DNA of 64,000 bases from an uncultured Lachnospiraceae bacterium (GTDB lineage: Bacteria; Bacillota; Clostridia; Lachnospirales; Lachnospiraceae), in assembly GCA_934339135.1 (NCBI GenBank), contig CAKRHP010000013.1, forward strand, positions 1 to 64,000, in the 5' to 3' direction. A program made the position numbers and the translations under genes. Of the stretch, positions 1 to 7,836 are shown piece by piece. A model generated the notes under the pieces. It worked only from the letters and a program-made list of their open reading frames with translations, was not told where the DNA came from and made no database searches. Positions within the stretch are counted from its first letter, which is position 1; the number at the start of each line of letters is the position of its first letter.

Positions 1-1648
1 GGGATTGAAGCTCAATCATGCGGACATAAGCGTCACGCTTCGTTTGAGAGCAGTGTTAATCCATAGGGGATTGAAGCTCAATCATGCGGACATAAGCGTC
101 ACGCTTCGTTTGAGAGCAGTGTTAATCCATAGGGGATTGAAGCGGGAACCAACATCGACACACCAGTCATCACGTTTGAGAGCAGTGTTAATCCATAGGG
201 GATTGAAGCCCCTTGAGGACGGGATGAACGAATGTGTGGTTTGAGAGCAGTGTTAATCCATAGGGGATTGAAGCCGGAAAAGTGATAAAAGATCCGACAA
301 TCCGTTTGAGAGCAGTGTTAATCCATAGGGGATTGAAGCTTAATAACCATTTGTTCAATTCAAAGCCGTGTTTGAGAGCAGTGTTAATCCATAGGGGATT
401 GAAGCAAAAATATATTGGAGAATCAGATCAGAACAGTTTGAGAGCAGTGTTAATCCATAGGGGATTGAAGCCGTCAATTTTTGTTTCCTCTGTTTTTTCT
501 GTTTGAGAGCAGTGTTAATCCATAGGGGATTGAAGCCCTGTCAGGAGGAGACAGCCCCAAAACCAGTTTGAGAGCAGTGTTAATCCATAGGGGATTGAAG
601 CATATAAATACTTGCAACTATCAGTATCCAGTTTGAGAGCAGTGTTAATCCATAGGGGATTGAAGCACATATCAGCAGTGACAGTCACAGCGTTAGTTTG
701 AGAGCAGTGTTAATCCATAGGGGATTGAAGCAGACGGCACGAGCCATCATCACTATGCCTGTTTGAGAGCAGTGTTAATCCATAGGGGATTGAAGCCCCC
801 CAGTAAGTAACACTGAAAGGGATCAGTTTGAGAGCAGTGTTAATCCATAGGGGATTGAAGCCGTTCAGTAACGCATCAAACTCAACCCCATGTTTGAGAG
901 CAGTGTTAATCCATAGGGGATTGAAGCCATATTGTGACGAATCATAGCGTGGATATGTTTGAGAGCAGTGTTAATCCATAGGGGATTGAAGCCAAGTTCA
1001 AACTCATATTACTAAAAGCATAGTTTGAGAGCAGTGTTAATCCATAGGGGATTGAAGCGTGGATCTTCCGGATTTTGAATACCTCTCAGTTTGAGAGCAG
1101 TGTTAATCCATAGGGGATTGAAGCCGTATCCTTTTAAAGCATTCATCATCTGGTGTTTGAGAGCAGTGTTAATCCATAGGGGATTGAAGCCATGTTCCAG
1201 CAAATCCGACTCCGGCAACAGTTTGAGAGCAGTGTTAATCCATAGGGGATTGAAGCACTTTTTTCCATACCCACTCTACTACAGCAGTTTGAGAGCAGTG
1301 TTAATCCATAGGGGATTGAAGCTTTGTCTTTAAGTTTGCCACGTTTCGTATGTTTGAGAGCAGTGTTAATCCATAGGGGATTGAAGCCACCGTAGTAATG
1401 GCTTGCATTACTTTGTGTTTGAGAGCAGTGTTAATCCATAGGGGATTGAAGCAAGTATTACCATTTACAATCCACCTGTAGGTTTGAGAGCAGTGTTAAT
1501 CCATAGGGGATTGAAGCGACTTTCCGCTGCCGAGGGACTGTTAATAGTTTGAGAGCAGTGTTAATCCATAGGGGATTGAAGCACACTGAAGCCGGGACAG
1601 ACATTCATCCCTGTTTGAGAGCAGTGTTAATCCATAGGAGATTGAAAT
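1..1648 (+). CRISPR. CRISPR array, distal part (26 repeats incl. one cut at window edge, 25 spacers)
   Basis: The repeats are 36 bp, begin GTTTGAGAG, end GATTGAAGC, and appear identical throughout. The window starts inside a repeat (bases 1-11). Twenty-four full repeats follow, then a degenerate last copy at 1613-1648 (GGAG for GGGG, ending AAAT). Spacers are 28-30 nt. The first two visible spacers (12-41 and 78-107) are identical. A degenerate repeat at the right end implies that the leader, and probably the cas genes, lie left of the window. The 36/30 geometry and the GTTTGAGAG start resemble type II arrays; this subtype call is inference because no cas gene is visible. Confidence 0.98.
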
Positions 1649-1649
1649 T

Positions 1650-1740
1650 GTATATAAGTTGTATGGTTTTTGTTTGAAAATTCACATGTATAAAGACATG
1701 TGATAGTGCAGTGCTAATTTGTTGGCAAAAGATAAAATTT
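1650..1740 (-). ncRNA. Candidate anti-repeat / tracrRNA-like segment or repeat remnant
   Basis: On the minus strand the segment 1708-1718 reads ATTAGCACTGC. It can pair with repeat bases GCAGTGTTAAT over 11 bp with one G-U pair. It is followed by a 4-nt bulge (ACTA opposite GA) and a partly matching lower stem (TCACAT opposite GTTTGA). A perfect 7-bp hairpin, CACATGT/ACATGTG with a 6-nt loop (1683-1702), comes next. This stem-bulge-stem layout is that of type II crRNA:tracrRNA duplexes. No U-rich terminator was seen on the minus strand before the array, so it may instead be a decayed terminal repeat. Confidence 0.4.
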
Positions 1741-1765
1741 ATCAAAAAAATATACCCAGAAAGAA

Positions 1766-2788
1766 GTGATTTATTTGACCGCGGGTTGGAAACTAAAGTC
1801 GGGAGAAATATTAAGCAGACAGGTAAGTAATGACAAATTGTGGTCTGTTTTTAATTATGTATTTTCTGAAAATAGTAAAAAACGTAATACGTACAAATTT
1901 GGTTTAATTAAAGCACTTCTGGACAATTTGTTTAATATGACTCTACAGGGTGAAGATTATTTTATTACATATCAAATGATATTTGAAAAATTTGCTCAAA
2001 ATTATTGGAATCTGGTCGTAAAATATCATTTGAAACAAATGCGCTCGGATGGAAGATCGGATTACTCTAAGGTGGAGAGTGTTTTTCGAAATATGGTAAA
2101 CGCAAATCCGATTATTGCGACTCTGGAGTTTGATGTAATTGGAGAGATAGAAAGAAATAGAATGGTTCAGGAGATTTCGAAAGAGTGCAGAAAAAATGTG
2201 GTTGGCGCATTGTATCAGGATACAGAGGGGTTGTTGTATTCTTTTGATCTGAAAAAGGATGGACTATATATTAGCTCTGTAGCATATGAATTTATGCTAA
2301 AATACAAAGAACAATTAGAAAAATTAAACTATTATAGCTGGGCAAAATTTTTGGAGCATGTCAACGATGGGAATGTTTTAATTGGTTTGTTGGATAAGTT
2401 GGAATTATCGACACCACAGCGAACAAACTTATCAGTTTATCGGGAAATACTTAAGAAAGAATTTGAGGAAAATACTTGTTTTTACTGTGGGAGAAAATTA
2501 ACGAAAGTAATTCACGTAGATCATTTTATACCTTGGTCCTATGTGAAAGATGATAAAATGTGGAATTTTGTTTTAGCGTGTTCACGATGTAATGAAAGAA
2601 AAAATAATAAAATTCCAGCAGAAAAGTTTTTGCTTAAAATAGAGAAACGAAATAAAAAAGCATCTCAAATTCACAATGATTTAGTATATGAAGATTTTAA
2701 GAAATATGATAATAGTAGGATGAAACGATTATGGAAATATGCGCAATTAAGTGGCATGAAGCAATTTGATATTTGTGCTGACCAATAA
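1766..2788 (+). CDS. HNH endonuclease domain protein, array-adjacent
   Basis: A 340-aa protein with a C-terminal zinc-stabilised HNH nuclease domain. It has a Cys pair CFYC (about 238-241), the HVDHFIPWS motif (His250, Asp252, His253), Asn267 in MWNFVLAC, and a second pair CSRC (272-275) followed by NERKNNKIP. The N-terminal 230 residues are helical-looking and of unknown function (FEKFAQNYWNLVVKYHLKQ). No RuvC motifs are visible, so it is not a Cas9 fragment. The start is GTG; the first in-frame stop upstream is at 1733 and no ATG lies between. The gene is visibly AT-rich compared with the genes after it, which suggests acquisition. A defence role is inferred from position only. Confidence 0.85.
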   Translation: MIYLTAGWKLKSGEILSRQVSNDKLWSVFNYVFSENSKKRNTYKFGLIKALLDNLFNMTLQGEDYFITYQMIFEKFAQNYWNLVVKYHLKQMRSDGRSDYSKVESVFRNMVNANPIIATLEFDVIGEIERNRMVQEISKECRKNVVGALYQDTEGLLYSFDLKKDGLYISSVAYEFMLKYKEQLEKLNYYSWAKFLEHVNDGNVLIGLLDKLELSTPQRTNLSVYREILKKEFEENTCFYCGRKLTKVIHVDHFIPWSYVKDDKMWNFVLACSRCNERKNNKIPAEKFLLKIEKRNKKASQIHNDLVYEDFKKYDNSRMKRLWKYAQLSGMKQFDICADQ

Positions 2789-2810
2789 AACGAAAAGGCA
2801 GGTGTTTCCC

Positions 2811-3812
2811 ATGGCAAAATCTCCCTATCAAAAATTAAAACTCTTATATCTTATGAAGATCTTTCATGAAAAGACGGATGACAATCATGGTCTCCGGGTG
2901 ATAGATCTGATTGAAGAGCTTCGTCAATATGGTATAGAGGTGGAGAGAAAAAGCCTGTATTCGGATATAGAAGCTCTGCAGGTATTTGGATTGGACATTC
3001 ATAAAATTCAAAAGAACAGGACATTTTATTACTACATGGGACAGCGTGAATTGGAAGTTGCCGAGTTGAAACTTCTGGTAGATGCGGTACAGTCATCGAA
3101 ATTTATTACGGCAAAAAAATCGCGTCAGCTGATCAAAAAGCTGGAACATTTAGTTAGTAAGCATGATGCCAAAAAGCTTCATCGGCAGGTCTATGTGCAG
3201 AGTCGAGTGAAGGCAAGAAATGAGCAGATATTTTATAATGTGGACAAGGTGTATAATGCGATTGATGAGAACCGGATGATTCAGTTTCAGTATTGTCAGT
3301 GGAATCTGCAGAAGGAAATGGAACTTCGTCACAATGGTACATATTATAGAATATCACCTTGGGGACTTGTCTGGGATAATGAGAATTATTATTTGATAGG
3401 CTATGATAGTTCGTTGCAAAAAATTAAGCATTTCCGTGTTGATAAGATGCGAAACATTCGGCTGATGAAACAAAAGCGGGAGGGAGAAAACGTATTTCGT
3501 CAGGTGGATGTTTCAAAATATACCAATATGCATTTTGGAATGTTTAGCGGTCAGGAGCAGACGGTAGAGCTTTTATGCCACAATAAATCAATAGGAATTA
3601 TTATGGATCGTTTTGGTATAGAAACAAGAATCTGTAAAGTAGACGAGGAACATTTCCGGGCGACCATTAATGTGGTTGTCAGTAATAACTTTTTGGGATG
3701 GCTGATCGGACTTGGCGACGATATCAAAATTGTCGGACCGGAGAATGTATTACAAATGATGCAGGAGAGAGTACAGTCATTAACGAAAATGTATGGAAAG
3801 GAAATTTCATGA
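2811..3812 (+). CDS. WYL-domain transcriptional regulator with N-terminal HTH
   Basis: A 333-aa regulator. The N-terminal winged HTH (about 1-75, YQKLKLLYLMKIF ... ERKSLYSDIEAL) is followed by a WYL-type ligand-binding domain (about 140-220: IQFQYCQWN ... YYRISPWGLVWDNENYYLIGYD) and a WCX-like C-terminus. WYL proteins sense nucleic-acid or nucleotide ligands and often regulate defence loci including CRISPR, but close paralogues are also ordinary regulators in clostridia. The ATG at 2811 is chosen because it begins the conserved HTH; an earlier in-frame ATG at 2766 lies inside the HNH gene. The stop overlaps the sfsA start (ATGA). Confidence 0.9.
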   Translation: MAKSPYQKLKLLYLMKIFHEKTDDNHGLRVIDLIEELRQYGIEVERKSLYSDIEALQVFGLDIHKIQKNRTFYYYMGQRELEVAELKLLVDAVQSSKFITAKKSRQLIKKLEHLVSKHDAKKLHRQVYVQSRVKARNEQIFYNVDKVYNAIDENRMIQFQYCQWNLQKEMELRHNGTYYRISPWGLVWDNENYYLIGYDSSLQKIKHFRVDKMRNIRLMKQKREGENVFRQVDVSKYTNMHFGMFSGQEQTVELLCHNKSIGIIMDRFGIETRICKVDEEHFRATINVVVSNNFLGWLIGLGDDIKIVGPENVLQMMQERVQSLTKMYGKEIS

Positions 3813-4462
3813 AATACACTCACATCATTAACGCCATCTTCCTCGACCGCCCCAACCGTTTTATTGCCCACGTATCCATCGACGGCAATACGGAGACGGT
3901 CCACGTAAAAAACACCGGACGCTGTCAGGAGCTGTTGCTTTCCGGCGCACCGGTGCGTCTGGAGAAGTCTGATAATCCTAACCGGAAAACGAAGTATGAT
4001 CTGGTTGCTGTATACAAGGAATCCTTGGGCTGGGTGAATATTGACAGCCAGGCACCGAATAAGGTTGTGAAGGAGTGGCTGCAGACAAGGGATTTTGATA
4101 TGGTGAAACCGGAGTATGGTTATGGAGATTCCCGGATTGATTTTTATATGATAAAGGACGATCAGGAGTATCTGATGGAGGTGAAGGGCTGTACGCTGGA
4201 ACGGGATGGCGTTGGATATTTTCCGGATGCTCCTACAAAGCGGGGCGTGAAGCATCTGCGGGAGCTGGCACAGGCGAGCCGTCTTGGATATCAGTGTACA
4301 GTGGCGTTTGTGATTCAGATGGAGGGAGTCAAAGAAGTGCGTCCCAATGTGGAGATGCAGCCGGAGTTTGGAACGGCTTGGGAGGAAGCTGTGGAGGCCG
4401 GCGTCAGGATTATATTTTTGCAATGTGCGGTTGGCTATGATACATTGAAGATCAAAGATTAA
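3809..4462 (+). CDS. sfsA: Sugar fermentation stimulation protein homologue SfsA
   Basis: A 217-aa SfsA family protein, full length. It has an N-terminal OB-like part (FIAHVSIDGNTETVHVKNTGRC) and a nuclease-like C-terminal part with the family's acidic/Lys motif (DSRIDFY, YLMEVKGCTLE). SfsA proteins resemble PD-(D/E)XK nucleases and have been described as DNA-binding; the physiological role is unclear. The start codon overlaps the WYL stop by 4 bp (ATGA), which suggests translational coupling. This is the point where composition returns to the host level. Confidence 0.93.
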   Translation: MKYTHIINAIFLDRPNRFIAHVSIDGNTETVHVKNTGRCQELLLSGAPVRLEKSDNPNRKTKYDLVAVYKESLGWVNIDSQAPNKVVKEWLQTRDFDMVKPEYGYGDSRIDFYMIKDDQEYLMEVKGCTLERDGVGYFPDAPTKRGVKHLRELAQASRLGYQCTVAFVIQMEGVKEVRPNVEMQPEFGTAWEEAVEAGVRIIFLQCAVGYDTLKIKD

Positions 4463-4512
4463 GAACTTCCTCTGTCGAATATCAAAATATTCCGTGTGGA
4501 AGGTTTTGGCAT

Positions 4513-4541
4513 TTGACATTTCCACAGCCTCATGTTATCCT
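4513..4541 (+). promoter_or_regulatory. Consensus vegetative promoter of the thiSGHE operon
   Basis: TTGACA (4513-4518), 17-bp spacer, TATCCT (4536-4541). Predicted transcription start is near 4548. Confidence 0.8.
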
Positions 4542-4547
4542 TTAGGA

Positions 4548-4619
4548 CAGAGTGCTGACCGGATTTTGGTACACGAAGGGGGACACCACCGCGGGTGTCT
4601 TTCTCGTGTACCTTTTTTT
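4548..4619 (+). promoter_or_regulatory. Structured thiS leader with intrinsic terminator (no TPP box)
   Basis: From the predicted start the RNA runs about 70 nt into a strong terminator. The outer stem is GGTACACGA/TCGTGTACC (4568-4576 with 4604-4612), the inner stem GGGGGACACC/GGTGTCTTTC, and seven T follow (4613-4619). thiS starts 36 bp later, so expression needs read-through. The TPP riboswitch hallmarks (CTGAGA, CCTGAT...GGGTAATGCC) are absent, unlike the thiC leader at 61.4 kb. The controlling signal is unknown. Confidence 0.7.
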
Positions 4620-4655
4620 GTACTGGCAGCCCATACGACAGAAAGGAGTCTGGAC

Positions 4656-4856
4656 ATGATCAAAATTAATGGACAGAAGTATGATTATCAGGAAAAGAAG
4701 CTGTTAGAGCTTTTGGAGGAGCAGGGACACCGGCCGGAAATGGTGGCGGTGGAGCTGAATGAAGAAATGGTTCCGAGAGAGAAGTTTCCGGAGACGGTTT
4801 TTCATGACGGAGATGTTGTTGAGATTGTGATGTTTATGGGAGGAGGAGCAAGATGA
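4656..4856 (+). CDS. thiS: Sulfur carrier protein ThiS, with two residues after the glycines
   Basis: A 66-aa beta-grasp sulfur carrier. It delivers sulfur as a C-terminal thiocarboxylate to ThiG for the thiazole ring of thiamine. Family features visible are [23 protein letters not shown] and a glycine tail. The protein ends MGGGAR rather than in Gly-Gly. The GGA GGA GGA codons double as the ribosome-binding site of thiG, whose ATG overlaps the thiS stop (ATGA). The start at 4656 has GAAAGGAG 7 bp upstream. No thiF (adenylyltransferase) is adjacent. Confidence 0.93.
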   Translation: MIKINGQKYDYQEKKLLELLEEQGHRPEMVAVELNEEMVPREKFPETVFHDGDVVEIVMFMGGGAR

Positions 4857-5623
4857 GTAAGGATACATTTACATTAGGTGGCAAGGAGTTTTCTTCCCGC
4901 TTTATTCTGGGATCAGGGAAGTATTCTATGGAGCTGATCAAGGCGGCGGTGGAGAATGCGCAGGCAGAGATTATTACGCTGGCGGTGCGCCGGACTAACA
5001 CCAGGCAGAGTGAGAATATTCTCGATTATATTCCGGACAATGTGACGCTGCTGCCGAATACTTCCGGAGCAAGGGATGCCAAGGAGGCAGTCCGTATCGC
5101 ACGGATGGCGAGAGAACTGGGCTGTGGTGATTTTGTTAAGATTGAGATTATGCGTGACAGCAAGTATTTACTGCCGGATAATGCAGAGACCATTAAGGCA
5201 ACAGAGCAACTTGCCAAGGAGGGCTTTGTGGTGCTTCCATATATGTATCCGGATCTGTATGCGGCGAGAGATCTGGTCAATGCCGGAGCAGCTGCCGTGA
5301 TGCCGTTAGCTTCTCCGATCGGCTCTAACAAGGGACTGGCAACGAAGGAGTTTATACAGATTCTGGTGGATGAGATTGATCTGCCGATCATTGTGGATGC
5401 CGGGATCGGCCGTCCGTCCCAGGCGTGTGAGTGCATGGAGATGGGAGCTGCCGCAGTGATGGCCAATACAGCGATTGCGACAGCCGGTGATGTAGCAGCA
5501 ATGGCGGGAGCATTTAAGGATGCCATTAATGCAGGTCGTGCGGCATATCTGGCGGGACTTGGCCGGGTGCTGGAGCGGGGAGCATCCGCATCGGATCCGT
5601 TGACAGGGTTCCTTAGAGATTAA
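4853..5623 (+). CDS. thiG: Thiazole synthase ThiG
   Basis: A 256-aa TIM-barrel enzyme, full length. It makes thiazole phosphate from deoxyxylulose phosphate, dehydroglycine and ThiS thiocarboxylate. Conserved elements are RFILGSGKY, the barrel strand with [83 protein letters not shown]. Translationally coupled to thiS and followed 44 bp later by thiH. Confidence 0.97.
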   Translation: MSKDTFTLGGKEFSSRFILGSGKYSMELIKAAVENAQAEIITLAVRRTNTRQSENILDYIPDNVTLLPNTSGARDAKEAVRIARMARELGCGDFVKIEIMRDSKYLLPDNAETIKATEQLAKEGFVVLPYMYPDLYAARDLVNAGAAAVMPLASPIGSNKGLATKEFIQILVDEIDLPIIVDAGIGRPSQACECMEMGAAAVMANTAIATAGDVAAMAGAFKDAINAGRAAYLAGLGRVLERGASASDPLTGFLRD

Positions 5624-5667
5624 TGTAAAATCGTAGAACTTCGAACAAAGAGATGAGGAGTAACAAC

Positions 5668-6918
5668 ATGGAAAATGATTTTTTTGTGGATTCGGATAAA
5701 TTGAGTGAAAAGGCTCTGGAAAAGAAGCACCGTCTGGAGAATGATCCCTCGAGCCGTACGGATCATATGGCATATATGGAGGGAATGGAGCAGATTTCCC
5801 CGGAGGTCCGGGAGAAGGTGCTTTCTCAGATGGAGAGTTATGATTATTCGAAATATACGGCGGTTGATGTGCGGCGGGCATTGCAGAGTGACCGTTGCAG
5901 CGTAGAAGATTTTAAGGCACTTCTTTCTCCGGCGGCGGAGCCGTTTCTGGAGGAGATGGCGGAGAGGGCAAAACGTGAGACCAGCAAGCATTTTGGCAAT
6001 ACGGTCTACTTGTTTACGCCGTTATACATAGCCAATTACTGTGAGAATTATTGTATTTACTGTGGCTTTAATTGCTACAATGACATTAACAGGAAGCGTC
6101 TGAATGCAGACGAGATCCGTAAGGAAATGAAGATCATTGCGGATTCCGGGATTGAGGAGATTCTGATGCTTACCGGAGAGAGTCCGGTCAAAAGTGATAT
6201 CAAATATATCGGTGAGGCCTGCAAAATGGCAAAGGAATATTTTCGAAATGTCGGTCTGGAGATCTATCCGGTGAATTCGGAGGATTACCGTTATCTCCAT
6301 GAATGCGGGGCAGATTATGTGACGGTATTCCAGGAGACCTACGACAGCGATAAGTATGAGACCCTTCATCTGATGGGGCACAAGAGAGTATTCCCGTACC
6401 GTTTTGAGGCTCAGGAACGTGCTTTGATGGGAGGCATGCGTGGCGTCGGTTTTTCGGCACTTCTGGGGCTGGCGGATTTTCGAAAGGATGCGTTGGCATC
6501 AGCACTTCATGTCTATTATCTCCAGAGAAAATATCCGCAGGGAGAGTTCTCCCTGTCCTGTCCGAGACTGCGTCCTATTATCAACAATGACAAGATCAAT
6601 CCGCTGGATGTCCATGAGAGACAGCTTTGTCAGGTGCTTTGTGCCTATCGTATTTTCCTGCCGTATGTGGGCATTACGGTGTCTTCGCGGGAGGAAAAGT
6701 CATTTCGTGACGGTATTGCCAAGATTGCGGCAACAAAGATTTCGGCAGGTGTGTCTACCGGCATTGGTGATCATGAAGAAAAATATACAGGAGAAAGTGA
6801 GGAGGATACCGGAGACGAGCAGTTTGAGATTGCGGATGGCAGAAGCTTTGACCAGATGTATCAGGACATGGAGTCAGAGGGGCTGCAGCCGGTATTAAAC
6901 GATTATATTTATGTGTAA
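5668..6918 (+). CDS. thiH: 2-iminoacetate synthase ThiH (radical SAM)
   Basis: A 416-aa radical-SAM enzyme that cleaves tyrosine to dehydroglycine for ThiG. This is the anaerobic route, in place of ThiO. The iron-sulfur motif CxxxCxxC is seen in ANYCENYCIYCGF, with GESPVKS and the C-terminal EQFEIADGRS region. The ATG at 5668 follows GAGGAG; an ATG 15 bp earlier sits directly on the ribosome-binding site. The end overlaps thiE by 8 bp. Confidence 0.97.
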   Translation: MENDFFVDSDKLSEKALEKKHRLENDPSSRTDHMAYMEGMEQISPEVREKVLSQMESYDYSKYTAVDVRRALQSDRCSVEDFKALLSPAAEPFLEEMAERAKRETSKHFGNTVYLFTPLYIANYCENYCIYCGFNCYNDINRKRLNADEIRKEMKIIADSGIEEILMLTGESPVKSDIKYIGEACKMAKEYFRNVGLEIYPVNSEDYRYLHECGADYVTVFQETYDSDKYETLHLMGHKRVFPYRFEAQERALMGGMRGVGFSALLGLADFRKDALASALHVYYLQRKYPQGEFSLSCPRLRPIINNDKINPLDVHERQLCQVLCAYRIFLPYVGITVSSREEKSFRDGIAKIAATKISAGVSTGIGDHEEKYTGESEEDTGDEQFEIADGRSFDQMYQDMESEGLQPVLNDYIYV

Positions 6919-7483
6919 GATACCACAGATCTGTATTACAAACCGTCATCTGGTGACGGGGGATTTTCTGGAACAGCTTCGCTATGTGGCAGGGCTCCAT
7001 CCGGAGAAGATCATTCTGCGGGAGAAGGATCTGCCGCAGGAGCAGTACGAGATGCTGGCAGAGAAGTTGCTTAAGGTTTGTCAGCAGGAGAGAGTTTCCT
7101 GCGTGCTTCATTATTATCCGGAGGCAGCAAAGAAGCTGGGGGTGCGGGCGGTTCACCTGCCGATGCCTCTGCTTCGATCTTTGGATGACCGGGATAAGAA
7201 ATACTTTGATGAGATTGGAGCCTCGACGCATTCGGTAGAGGAGGCAGTGGAGGCTCAAAAGCTGGGAGCAACGTATATTACCGCCGGTCATGTATTTGCC
7301 ACAGACTGCAAAAAGGGCGTGCCGCCCCGTGGAACATTCTTTTTGCGCCAGGTATGTGACAGAGTGGATATCCCGGTGTATGCCCTGGGAGGCATCTGTG
7401 ATGAAAACCAGCAGCAGTGCATGGATGCCGGGGCAGCCGGAGTGTGCCGGATGTCGGATTTCATGAGGCGGGCTGCAAAATAA
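6911..7483 (+). CDS. thiE: Thiamine phosphate synthase (ThiE/TenI family)
   Basis: A 190-aa TIM-barrel protein of the ThiE/TenI family. ThiE joins HMP-PP and thiazole phosphate to give thiamine phosphate. ILREKDLP matches the substrate-binding strand, GASTHSVEEA the GxSxH motif, and ATYITAGHVFAT...KKGVPPRG plus IPVYALGGI the phosphate-binding end. It is shorter than typical ThiE (about 210-220 aa), so a TenI-like role is possible, but being last in a thiSGH operon favours ThiE. Overlaps thiH by 8 bp. Confidence 0.85.
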   Translation: MCKIPQICITNRHLVTGDFLEQLRYVAGLHPEKIILREKDLPQEQYEMLAEKLLKVCQQERVSCVLHYYPEAAKKLGVRAVHLPMPLLRSLDDRDKKYFDEIGASTHSVEEAVEAQKLGATYITAGHVFATDCKKGVPPRGTFFLRQVCDRVDIPVYALGGICDENQQQCMDAGAAGVCRMSDFMRRAAK

Positions 7484-7526
7484 ATCCAATAACGTTATCA
7501 AATAGTACAAATACGATATAAACGTA

Positions 7527-7568
7527 GTTTATATTAGATAGTTTATATCAGCGAGTTTATATCAGCGA
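7527..7568. repeat. Three tandem 14-bp AT-rich repeats
   Basis: AGTTTATATTAGAT at 7527, then AGTTTATATCAGCG at 7541 and again at 7555, exactly head to tail. They lie in the 95-bp gap between the convergent thiE and DUF6171 genes. No clear terminator is visible here. Confidence 0.85.
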
Positions 7569-7578
7569 AAACGTGATA

Positions 7579-7836
7579 TCACCACATCCGCTCACCCAGC
7601 GGGCAGTGATCGTCCGTGCGAAAGGCTCTTGCTTCCACGTAGCTTCCGCATTTCCGGCAGGTGCCCATGTGCAGCCATTTACAATCCTTACAGATAGACA
7701 GCCGCTTCTCATAGAGAGGAGCGGCTGCTTTTTCGTGATCCGGTATCTGCCTTTGATAGGATAGGATCTGTTGCAGGGCTGTCTGGTCGGTCATCTCCCG
7801 GATCAGACAGCGGATGCAGAACGGTTTAGCTGACAT
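7579..7836 (-). CDS. DUF6171 family Cys-rich small protein
   Basis: An 85-aa small protein of unknown function, likely DUF6171. It has CIRC near the N-terminus, then [27 protein letters not shown] and DHCP near the C-terminus, so probably a metal-binding fold. The ATG at 7836 lies 11 bp inside the end of the arabinofuranosidase gene, pointing to coupled expression in the dapA-abfA unit. The frame continues upstream to another ATG, but that part lacks family similarity and is the shadow of abfA. Confidence 0.75.
   Translation of the reverse strand: MSAKPFCIRCLIREMTDQTALQQILSYQRQIPDHEKAAAPLYEKRLSICKDCKWLHMGTCRKCGSYVEARAFRTDDHCPLGERMW

Noticed and set aside
5..1333. Open frames inside the CRISPR array on both strands, with the repeated peptide LRAVLIHRGLK
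   Set aside because: They are translations of the 36-bp repeat and of spacers, with no ribosome-binding sites.
1766..2788. The HNH gene as a Cas9 remnant
   Set aside because: No RuvC motifs or bridge helix, HNH is C-terminal and zinc-bound, and the frame is intact.
3551..4525. A 324-codon open frame on the minus strand
   Set aside because: It is antisense to the WYL and sfsA genes, low in similarity to anything, and rich in His/Leu as expected for a shadow frame.
4463..4655. TPP riboswitch upstream of thiS
   Set aside because: The CTGAGA and CCTGAT...GGGTAATGCC signatures are absent; compare the perfect ones at 61411-61491.
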